From assembly GCA_949130495.1 (NCBI GenBank), contig OX422216.1, positions 104,663,967 through 104,727,966 of the forward strand: a stretch of 64,000 bases of DNA. Reading direction: 5' to 3'. Position numbers and translations under genes: made by a program. The stretch is from Sambucus nigra. Lineage: Eukaryota; Streptophyta; Magnoliopsida; Dipsacales; Adoxaceae. Shown here one piece after another: positions 37,881 to 47,571 of the stretch (position 1 is the stretch's first letter; every line of letters begins with the position of its first letter). The notes beneath the pieces were generated by a model. The model saw nothing but the letters and a program-made list of their open reading frames with translations. It searched no databases and was not told the DNA's origin.

Positions 37881-40800
37881 TTACTGCATATCGAAGGTCC
37901 TCCCCCTCTGGAACAACGAGCCTCCCATTGAAGCGCAACCCACCCTCAGAACTTACTGAATAAGACTCGGCACCCCGGCCAAAAGCTGCCTAACCTGATC
38001 TTGACAGAACGAATCCGCTGCCTGTACTATTTGCGTAATGATCTGAGGTGTAACTGTCATCGCCGACATGAATGATCGGGCCACAGAATCCTGATGTCCC
38101 AATTCCTTCCATTTAGCTTTCCACACCTCGGTCGTCTCATCGACCGGCCTGCGGCTCAATGCATCAGCAACCACATTAGCCTTCCCCGGGTGATAGTGTA
38201 TTTCGAACTGGTAATCCTTTACAAACTCAAGCCACCGGCGTTGACGTATATTCAACTCCTTCTGCATGAACAAGTACTGTAGTGACTTGTGGTCTGTAAA
38301 TAAGCGAAACTATTCCCCCAACAAGTAACGCCTCCAAATTCGAAGCGCAAACACAACTGCTGCCAGCTCTAAGTCGTGGGTGGGGTAATTCTTTTCATGA
38401 AGCTTAAGCTTTCGGGAAGCAAAAGCTATGGACTTCTCCTCTTGCTGGAGTACTCCCCCAAGCCCCTGTAATGATGCGTTCGTATAGACCAGGTATTCCA
38501 CTCCCGCTTTGGGAAGTGCTAGAACAGGTGCTGAAGTTAACTTGTCCTTCAGCTCATCAAATGCCAACTGACATGCATCGTCCCAAACAAACGGTACGCC
38601 CTTTAGAGTCAAATTTGTCATCGGACCCGTAATCTTCGAGACTCCCCGAATAAACCGTCTGTAGTATCCGGCCAATCCTAACTCCGCACCTCCGTCGGTG
38701 TCGTGGGTTGTCCCCACTCCCTCACCGCTGACACCTTACTAGGGTCTACGGATACCCCTTTTTCTGACACAATGTGTCCCAGAAACTGTACCTCCCGCTG
38801 CCAAAACTCGCACTTCTCATATTTGGCATACAACCCATGCTCTCGTAGGGTCTGTAAGACCATACGAAAATGCTCGGCATGTTCTTCTTCAGTGCGGGAA
38901 TAAATCAGGATGTCATCTATGAAGACGATGACGAACTGATCTAGGAACTCTCTGAATACTCTGTTCATTAAGTCCATGAATACTGCTGGGGCATTGGTTA
39001 GCACAAATTGCACAACCCTGAATTCGTACGATCCATACCTCGTCAGAAAGGCAGTCTTGGCCACGTCCTGCTCCCTGATGCGTAGCTGATGGTACCCAGA
39101 TCTCAAATTTATCTTCGAGAAGTGGATCGCTCCTCTCAGCTGATCAAACAGGTCATCAATCCGAGGCAACGGATACTTATTCAGTATCGTGACTTTGTTA
39201 AGCTCCCGATAATCAATACAAAGCCGTAGGGACCCATCCCTTTTCTTTACAAACAGAACTGGGGCACCCCAAGGCGAGGTACTCCTACGGATGAAGCCCT
39301 GTCCCAATAACTATTCTATCTGATCCCGTAACTCCCTCATCTCTGCCGGAGCCATACGGTAAGGTGCACGTGCTATCGAACGAGTGCCTGGTGCTAAGTC
39401 TATCACAAACTCGATCTCCCTACTCGGAGGCAACTCGGGCGTATTTTGAAATACATCAGTAAACTCACAGATGACCGGAACTGAATCAAGTGGAACTACG
39501 GCTGCAGAGGTCTCATCCTCTATATAAAACAAGTGGGTGGACGACCCTCCCTCCGAGCGAGGAATTGCCACTAAGAACATCACCTGGCCCGGAATAGCGA
39601 ACACAATACTCCTACTGAAGCAATCAATCATGGCCCTATACTCGACTAACCAATCCATACCAATAATGGCATCGTACTCGAACATATCTATTACTAGCAT
39701 ATCAGCCGGTAAGATTAAACTACCAATCTCTATGCCTACTCCCCGGCATATAAAGAAGATCAATGACCCATTATCCAGTGGTGAGTCTACACAAGTCACT
39801 GTACTCTCTGCCGTGCTTAACAACCCTGTGGCCTTTGCAAAGCTAGTGGCTATAAAAGAGTGTGATGCCCCCGTGTCAAATAAGATGCGACCCAAAGTGC
39901 CATGGATAGAAAACCTACCCTCCACTGCTGCGGTGCCTGCGAAACTGTGGCCTGGTGGACGTTATAGACACGTCCATACTGCAACTGTCCCTACTGCATC
40001 GAAACTGCGGGTAAAGATGGAACTGGAGCCGGCGCTTGTAGGGCAGCGGGAAAAATGGGTCTCTGGGGCTCCTAGTGAGCACCCTGCTGTCGAGGAACTC
40101 TGTCCCTATCCGGGCACTCCTGTTTCTTATGGCCAGTCTTGCCACAAGTATAACATTTCCCAATGAAGTTTCCTCCTCTCTGCCCCTGGTAGCCTCGGCC
40201 CGGTTGGCCGTTACCACCTCTACCTTGGCCCTACTGGCCCTGTTGTCCTCCCTGCTGTTGACCCTGCTGCTGATTTTGTGGCTGGCCCTGGTGCTGGCCC
40301 TATGGTTGGCCCTGGTGGCCCTGTCTCCAACCCCCATGACCATGCTTGAACCCTCCAGAACGAAACCTCATACCAGACTCCCCCTGTTGGGAACCCTGCC
40401 TCTGACTCTGCTCAACTGGTACTCCACTGGAATTTCCTCCCCCTGTCTTTCCCAACTGGTTGGGATCTCCCCCTCGCTTGCTTCCCTTAGCATGAAAGCG
40501 ATTGTCCTGACAATGCAATAAGGCTGCATTCAGAACGTCGGTATATGAGTGTAGAGAAAGGTTACCCAATAAATGCTGTCGTATCTTCCAAGTCAAGCCA
40601 TTCATGAACATCTGAATGCGCTTCTCCTCAGTAGACACCTCCTCCGGTACCATGTTTGTCAAGCATGTAAACTCTTCCTCGTATTCCGCAACGGTCTTCC
40701 CTTCCTGGGTGAGGTCTAAAAGTCTCCGTCTCATCTCAGTCTTGACGACGGAAGGAAAATACTTGCGGTCAAACCGCACCCAGAAATCGTTGATAGTCAT

Positions 40801-41216
40801 CACATCTCGCTCCTCGGTAGTAGTAGTGGATTCCCACCATGGTAAGGCTGCCCCTCTCAGCTTGAAGGTAGCCAAAACCTGCCTTTGAACCTCTGTGCAC
40901 TCATACATGCGAAGATGCCATTGTATGTCCTTCTTCCACTGACTCGCGGTAACCACATCGGAACTGCCCAAAAACTCTGGGGGACAAGCCCTCTGAAAGG
41001 ACTCTCTAACTCTCTCCCATGCAGTGGGAAACGGATGCATTGGAACTGGTGCTACTGCCTGAACCTGAGGTGGGGCCTTTGCACCACCGCTAAGGCTGCA
41101 TTTACCGCTTGTGCAACGATCGCGGCAACTTCTGTTGCATTCATTGTCCCCTGTGCCTGTATGGCCGGCTGTTCTGGCTGGACCAGTCGGTTTCTTGGTG
41201 CACATCGAGGAGGCAT
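37881..41216 (-). pseudogene. E2 gag-pol pseudogene, gag to RNaseH
   Basis: The ATG at 41216 aligns with the E0 gag start. A one-base deletion near 41085 shifts the frame; the gag domain follows in the new frame (SAWERV-like start near 41030 to about 40560). The knuckle CYTCGKTGHKKQEC is complete (about 40115-40160). Protease DTGAS is near 39870. RT keeps VFIDD, but the usual MPFGLTNAP reads [10 protein letters not shown] short deletion near 38680 disrupts the RT-RNaseH linker. RNaseH has YTNAS instead of YTDAS, losing a catalytic Asp. TAG codons occur at 40300, near 40230, and at 39311 and 38310. The frame ends at the E3 junction. Confidence 0.92.
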
Positions 41217-41390
41217 TTGAGACGAGAAAGAATATTATTAGTCCACAGTTATTTCAAAATCTCAAATAGTTAAAGATGTAGCCGCAAAATATAAGATCAC
41301 AACAGTCCTAAAAATAGGGCTCTATATCAAAGGACGCAAAGCTGAAGATATAGTAAGCCGTACAAATCCTAATGGACACTAGAACCTGAT

Positions 41391-41402
41391 GCTCTGATAC
41401 CA
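41391..41402 (-). other. E2 primer binding site
   Basis: TGGTATCAGAGC on the minus strand, two bases from the LTR, as in E0 and E1. The leader is 41217-41390. Confidence 0.95.
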
Positions 41403-42361
41403 CCTGTGACACCCCGCCCAATTAAATATCAGGTGATTAGTCCTTTATAAAATTTAAAACAGAATGTTCGGTTGGTTCATTCTTAGAACCACTGTTGAAA
41501 ACACAATAACTTATTTAATCACCTAATATAATTAAGCTAAGTGTCAAAACATTTTTTTATAACCATTTAATTACCAAACCAAGTAATTTAATATGAAACA
41601 TCCATGCACAATTAATTAATACAAATACTGCATCAAAATCACATGCTGAAATAAATAAGACTGGATAAACATCCCAATTCAAAACTCTAAACCAAAACAA
41701 CAGTAGCCAACAATCCAAATGAAAGTAAACGAGAAATATAGTAAACATAATCTCTGAAACTGTCTAAGGAAGGAGCGACACATGCCCTAAAGAAATGTCA
41801 AAATGAATAGGAATGAAATAGTCGAAGCATCTAAACAAAGTCCTGTAGCTCCCACATCAGCTACAACATACCACGCAATCCGAAACTCTAAGCCTGATGT
41901 CCCTGCAGCTGAGCACCTGATATAATACATATATATAGCAAGAGAGAGAGAAGATGCAAGAAACAGGTCAGAGCCCGATGTGTTAAAATATTTGTTTAAG
42001 CAAGTATTTAAAATTTGCAGCAAAGCAAGTATCAAGTACATGTTAGTTCAAACTCTCTCTTGAGATTCTCACCCCTCTTCTAATGTGCACGCCTAACATG
42101 CATCTAAATTTTCTCCTTAGCTATACCTCCCAATATAACTAGTCTAAATCCATCCTAATAGTATTTACCCTTACTATGAGTACGCCCGTATCGCCCAACC
42201 AATTAGCCTATATCGAAAAGCTAATTAATACATTTTCCGTTTCCATAATAAGTCAAATATTCGATTAGAATTTTCTTAACAAATTTCCATGCCCACATTC
42301 ATTAATATTCCCACTAGATTAATTTACAATTCTCATACATATATACATATAGTCACTTCTT

Positions 42362-42436
<75 letters not shown>

Positions 42437-42439
<3 letters not shown>

Positions 42440-42750
42440 AGAGGTTCACAAGTGGAGCAAAAGAATGGACTTTTTAATGGACCTTAACAAAAAACACATA
42501 ATAACACATTAATTTTAATTTCTATAGTGTAATTGGTCCGCGCCAGCGGAACCAAATACGCGTGTCGATCGATCCCCCACCCCCCACAGGGGGGTGGGGG
42601 TGGGGGGGGAGGTAGTGGGGTGAAGGTGTGGTCTCGGGTGCCGCTGGCGCTGACCAGTTACACTATAGAAATTAAAATTAATGTGTTAATATGTGTTTTT
42701 TGTTAAGGTCCATTAAAAAGTTCATTCTTTTGGTCCACTTGTGAACCTCT

Positions 42751-42753
<3 letters not shown>
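42437..42753. mobile_element. Hairpin MITE with long inverted repeats
   Basis: 317 bp whose ends, GGGAGAGGTTCACAAGTGGA on the left and its near-complement on the right, extend into inverted repeats of about 115 bp (up to GCGCCAGCGG). The centre is a C-run facing a G-run. It has no coding capacity. It sits in TA repeats, consistent with a TA target, but that context also hides the exact duplication. Superfamily not assigned. Confidence 0.85.
42588..42620 (+). other. G-quadruplex-capable G-run in the MITE loop
   Basis: Runs of 6, 5 and 8 G separated by single T, then further GG. A C-run immediately to the left could pair with it instead. Confidence 0.6.
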
Positions 42754-42830
<77 letters not shown>

Positions 42831-43511
42831 CATGATACTGCACCCCCGGGCTATATCCCATTAGTGCACCTAGTCAACATACTGTACCCCCGGGTTTTCA
42901 CCCTTTAGTACACTTATTTAGATAATCTTGTACCCCCGGGTTATCACCCATTAGTACACTTATAAAAATAAGATTTTCACACCCCCAGGTTATCACCCAT
43001 TAGTGCTTTTAATAGTAATAATACATAATAGGTATACACACATCCTATTATAATAGATAGGTATTTCCCCTCACCCACATATATGCTTCTCTAACGCATA
43101 TTGATTTCAGCATTCCTCACTAGTTATTTGGATATTATCCCTCTCGAAATCTCTACGGTGTGTTCTCTCCATACCAAGTTTATTAAAGTATTTAGTTCCC
43201 CCATACTTCTTTCGAAATCCTGCCTTACATAAGTTTATTATTGTAATACCCCGTACTTTTGGCTATATTTATTTTTGGGATTAATTAATTAAACGTATTA
43301 TTGGAAATTAATCCGGGTCATAAATACTAACGAGATGCGAGTTGGTATTTGATTATGTGCATACATGTTTTGGTATATGTATTTGGTATTATAAAATTTG
43401 TCGTGAGATTGATATACGGCATTTTAGAAATTTTGTTGAGACGCGTGTGACCGTTGCGTCATGGTATATTATGTTAATTATAAAAAGTGAATTTAAAATC
43501 TATAAACCGTA

Positions 43512-43598
43512 TGGTCGTTTTGAGTGCGCCAACGCATCCGGAAGGGTCGAGATAGTCAGAAAACACTAGCCGGGGGTGTAGTTTGGGTCTCGGGGTAT
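43512..43598 (+). promoter_or_regulatory. Conserved U3 block
   Basis: Centred on CGGAAGGGTCGAGATAGTCAG, then AAAACACTAGCCGGGGG and a TTTGGGTC..GGGG end. The same block lies 270-390 bp into the LTRs of E0 (4873, 12645), E1 (51329), E2 (24635-24720, 54950-55034), E3 (29040, 37490) and the fragments at 688-770 and 62568-62655. Function unknown; U3 enhancer or promoter is a guess. Confidence 0.6.
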
Positions 43599-43882
43599 TT
43601 TTAGGCCATACCGACAACTTAAAGGGTATTTTGGTAATTTTACATTTTGAGGAATTAAAAGTGACGAAAATTGGGAGTTTTAATCTGATGTGGATTTAAC
43701 CCATTAAGCCCATTAACCAAACCATATTAACCCTTTAAGCTACGGAGGTTATCATTAGGTTTACAACTTTCCCAAAGAAAACCCTAGCCACCTTAAGCCA
43801 CCATTGGAGAAGAAGCTTGGAGAGAGGGAATTCTGCAGAAAAACTCCATCAAACCTACACCAAAATCAGAAATCGAACCAAG

Positions 43883-45697
43883 GCAAGTGACTTTATTCCA
43901 TTTAATTTCAGAGAATGTCTTTTCCATGTTAGAAATTGAAGAATATCAATTGTTCTTGAAAGATAATGAAAACCCATGTTAATTGAACTTAGAACTTGAA
44001 ATCTTGAGGAGGATTTGCATGTAGAATGACAGGTAGATGTTCCTACTGATGATATTTATGATTGGGTGAAATTTAAAATGGATTTTATTAGGTTAATTCA
44101 TGATTCAAAAGTTAGGGTTCATGTTCTTGAAATAATTGGGGAAAAAGTGTAGAGATTTATATTTTGATTGATGTTAGAGAGATTTAATCCTTGAAAACAT
44201 GTTAGGAGATGACTTGAATATGTTTAGGATGAATTAGAGACCCTAAAAAGTTGTTGGGATGAACTTTGGAAGAGGTTAGAAGTGATAAAAATGGATGAAA
44301 ACGAATTGGGGAAAAATCTGGGCCGAAACTGGTCAGTCGTTAGAAGCAATCCCCAGGTCGTTCGAACGAACTCGTTCGAACGAGCTTCTAACGAGTTGAC
44401 CAGTCGCTGCTAACGAGAAGGGATTTCGTTCGATATCTCGTTCGAACGAGATATCGTTAGAAGGTACAGTTCGTTCGAACGAACTGGAATCTCGTTCGAA
44501 CGAGACTTCTAACGAATTGACAGAGGAATCTAGTTCGAACATTCTCATTCGAACGAGACTTCTAACGAGTTGACAGTTTGGTCCTTTTTGGACTGTTTTG
44601 ATTTTTGGAGTCCCGTAAACTTGTTCGAGGATATAGATATCATTCCGTTGATGTTGTAATGATAGGATTGGGACTTTTGGGTATTTATGAGAAGGAAATT
44701 ATATACGAGAGCTATATTAAATGGACGGTTTGGGTTGAGACGTGAGTGTCTACTACGACGTGAGAATAAATTATGGCGCGTATGATGATAAACCGGAATA
44801 GTATAAATTGTGATAATTATAGTTAGTACGAGAATGCGATATGTACTACGATTAAACTACGGGATTACTAAGATGTGTGTTTACTTAGTATTGGTATATG
44901 ATTTGTGTGTATGACATACCTACCATACTTGCTATCACGGGAGGTTTGCGTTCGCTTAGGGCCCTCTAATCCTTGTGTTGCCCGGATTTAGACTGGTTAC
45001 CTTGATGAACATAGGTCATAGAAAGACTTATTGGGATATTAATAAGTCCGCTGATCGTAGGAGCGTAGGTATGTGCGTGACCTATGTGATGTGACTGTGT
45101 TCGCCTCCATTGTTTGTGATGTTGTTATCTGTGAACTATTCCTGAGAGATTCGGAATATGTAATCCTTATGTACGTGATGTACCGGGATGGATAGCAGAG
45201 TATGTGTGTACCACAGCTTAGTTCTCGGGGTGCTTATATTGTATATTTATGATGTGAATAATATACACTTAATTGATGGGAACCTTCACGTTATTGTTGT
45301 GAATATAATTATGGTATTGCTTCGAGAAAAATAACGAGTTAACTGATAGTGATATATATATTGCATACTGAGCATCTGAGTTTACGATAAACCCCTACTT
45401 AATTACGAGCGTTATAATGTTATTAGAACCGAGTAATAAGGGTAGGACCTATGGCAGTCTAGCTAGATAGAATAGCACTTAGCTAGTGGTTTGTATCGTT
45501 ATAGATGGGTACTTACGTTAGGAGTGCACAGTTAGACGAGAGGTGAGAATATTATGTGAGTGCACGTCCTAACATGTACTTTGCATTTAATGTTTTAAAT
45601 GTTTTTAAAGCACTTGCAGGTTTTTAAAATATAACTCCACATTCGGGATCTGACCCGTTTGCTTTTCAAATCTATTTTCTTTGTAAAACCATTTTAG
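43883..45697 (+). other. Predicted GC-AG intron in the E1 LTR
   Basis: The donor CAAG|GCAAGT is 641 bp into the LTR. The acceptor is ATTTTAG|GTGCCCAGCC after a T-rich stretch. Both sites are kept in the 3' LTR (51700 and 53514). The intron would remove the palindrome cluster from the leader. Confidence 0.45.
44335..44580 (+). repeat. Palindrome cluster, E1 5' LTR
   Basis: It contains a perfect 24-bp palindrome at 44432-44455 (GATATCTCGTTC then its complement), a perfect 20-bp palindrome CAGTTCGTTCGAACGAACTG at 44467-44486, and 18-bp GTCTCGTTCGAACGAGAC-type units separated by TTCTAACGAGTTGAC. The 3' LTR copy is at 52152-52397; six of the 22 differences between the LTRs fall here. Confidence 0.9.
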
Positions 45698-45748
45698 GTG
45701 CCCAGCCACAAGGACACCATGCATAGGATACTCATTCAGGTGACGAGT

Positions 45749-45771
45749 TGTAGCTGTTTGTGGAAGCTACA
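45749..45771 (+). promoter_or_regulatory. Conserved leader hairpin, E1
   Basis: TGTAGCT and AGCTACA form a perfect 7-bp stem with a TGTGG-containing loop, 51 nt after the predicted acceptor. Confidence 0.55.
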
Positions 45772-46209
45772 GGGATTTTCTTGTAGACGCTTCTATCTTT
45801 TGGATTCCAGAGTCACTATCTATCAGTTGTAGGGCATGTTGCCCATTTCTATCAGCGCATCTTTTACATTTCAGTTTTCAGACTTTAGCATGTATTGTTT
45901 CAGTATTCAGTTTACATTTCAGTTGTGGGATTTGTAGTGAGGAGTTTTCCTCCAGACTTTATTTACACTATGTGATGGTTATTCGTTTTACTTCAGTATG
46001 GTGAATGGTGTTATTTATTTCTTCATTACACTTGTTGCATGTTAATCAGACTTTAATTAAAATTTGGCACTTACTTTTTAAATACTAGGTGGTTAGTAAT
46101 CATAAAAATGTTTTCGACAGTGATGCTATTAACTGAGCCAACTTGGCATTTTGAATTAATTTAATAAAGGAGTAGCTACCCGGTATTTAATTAGTCGGGG
46201 TGTCACAGG

Positions 46210-46221
46210 TGGTATCAGAGC
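46210..46221 (+). other. E1 primer binding site
   Basis: TGGTATCAGAGC, two bases after the LTR. The leader 46222-46389 leads to the gag ATG. Confidence 0.97.
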
Positions 46222-46389
46222 ATCAGGTTCTAGTGTCCTTTAGGATCTGTACGGCTATTATGTTTTCGCTACGTTTCTTTGATATAGAGCCCTATATTTT
46301 AGGACTGTTGTACTCTTTTTGTGTATGCTACGTTCTTCAGCTATTTTAAGTTTATAAGTGCGAACTTATAAACTTCATTCTTATTTCAG

Positions 46390-47571
46390 ATGCCTCCATG
46401 ACGTGCACGACGAGTTCCCAGGGATGCAACGCCCGAACCCCAGCCCACTCCAGTTCAGGGCATGATGAACGCCGCTGAGGTTGCAGCTATAGTAGCCCAA
46501 GCGGTAAATGCCGCCATTGCCGTTGTTCAGTAGGCACCACCATAGGCGCCGGTTGCCGCGCCAGTGCAGATTAATGCATTCCCGTCTGCTTGGGAGCGTG
46601 TACGTGACTCTTTTCAGAAAGCGCATCCGCCAGAGTTTGCCGGTAGCTCAGATGTGGTAGTCTCAAGCCAATGGAGGAAGGATATGCAGAGGCACTTAAG
46701 GATGTATGAGTGCACGGATGTTCAGAAGCAGGTGCTAGCTACTTTTAAGCTAGTTGGATCTGCGCTGCAGTGGTGGGAGTCCATTACCACCATGGAGGAG
46801 AGGGATACTCTCACGATTCAGGAGTTCTGGGTGCGGTTCGACCGCAAGTACTTTCCGTCAGCTGTTCATACGGAAATGAGGAGGAGATTGAGGAGTCTGA
46901 AGCAGGAAGGTAAGACCGTGGCCGAGTATGAGGCCGAGTTCACGAATCTGTTGAACATCGTTCCAGATGAGATACCAACAGAGAAGAAGAAGATTGAGAA
47001 GTTCACGGACGGGTTGACTTGGAGGATCCGTCAGCATCTGCTAGGGAACCTATCGTTGGCCACTTATTCTGATGTGGTTAACGCTGCATTGTTACACTGC
47101 CAGGACCACCGTTTTCATATGGCCGAGGGCAAGAGGTCGGGGGAGTCTAGCCATCAGGGCAGGACTGGAGGACATGGTGCTAGCGGGGCACAATCTGGTC
47201 AGGGGCAGAGACAGAATGAGCAGGGCTCCCAGCAGGGGGATAATAAGAGGTTCCGGTCAGGGAACTACAGGCAGGGACAGGGAGGTTTCCGTCAGGGCCA
47301 TCAGGGTCCAAACGGCCATCAGGGCCAACAGGGGCAGAATGGGCAACAGTTTCACCAGGGCCAGCAGGGCAAAGGGAGGAACGGTAACGGCCACCAGGGC
47401 CGGGGACAGCAGGGGCAGAGAGGAGGGAACTTCCCAGGGAAGTGCTTTGTTTGTGGCAAGACTGGCCATAAGCGACAGGATTGGGGCAGGGCCCCACAGC
47501 AGCAGCAGCAGGGTGCTCGCCAGGAGCCACAGAGGCCTATGTTTCCCGCCGCTCTTCCCGCACCGCCATAG
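46390..47571 (+). pseudogene. E1 gag, interrupted by four stop codons
   Basis: The structural Gag forms the particle in which the RNA is copied. The ATG at 46390 aligns with the E0 start, but codon 4 is TGA (46399), and TAG follows at 46531 and 46543 before the open stretch from 46564. That stretch holds the retrotransposon-gag domain (SAWERVRDSF to about LLHCQDHRF), a linker of G-H-Q-G and G-Q-Q repeats, and a zinc knuckle CFVCGKTGHKRQD in which the last Cys is lost through a 9-bp deletion compared with E0 (near 47484). TAG at 47569 separates it from pol in the same frame, so the ancestral product was probably one Gag-Pol polyprotein. Confidence 0.93.

Larger units (their letters stand above)
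42365..42828. repeat. Expanded TA microsatellite flanking a MITE
   Basis: About 70 bp of TA lie on each side of 42437-42753. The sister LTR has only about 25 bp of TA at the same place (23221-23245). Confidence 0.95.
41405..43241 (-). repeat. E2 5' LTR, 3' portion
   Basis: Matches 22247-23697 apart from the MITE, an enlarged TA run, one lost tandem unit and small changes. It continues at 54030. Confidence 0.95.
43242..46207 (+). repeat. E1 5' LTR
   Basis: Runs from TGTAATACCCCG to GTGTCACA. Order: U3 block (43512-43598), donor (43881-43888), palindrome cluster (44335-44580), GGGATCTGACCC (45648 region), acceptor (45696-45697), hairpin (45749-45771). Confidence 0.97.

Noticed and set aside
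42289..42477. 62-codon frame with alternating Ile-Tyr
   Set aside because: Translation of the TA microsatellite.
44335..44580. Regularly repeated palindromes resembling a CRISPR array
   Set aside because: Plant nuclear LTR DNA, unequal spacing, no cas genes, and the same array in both LTRs.
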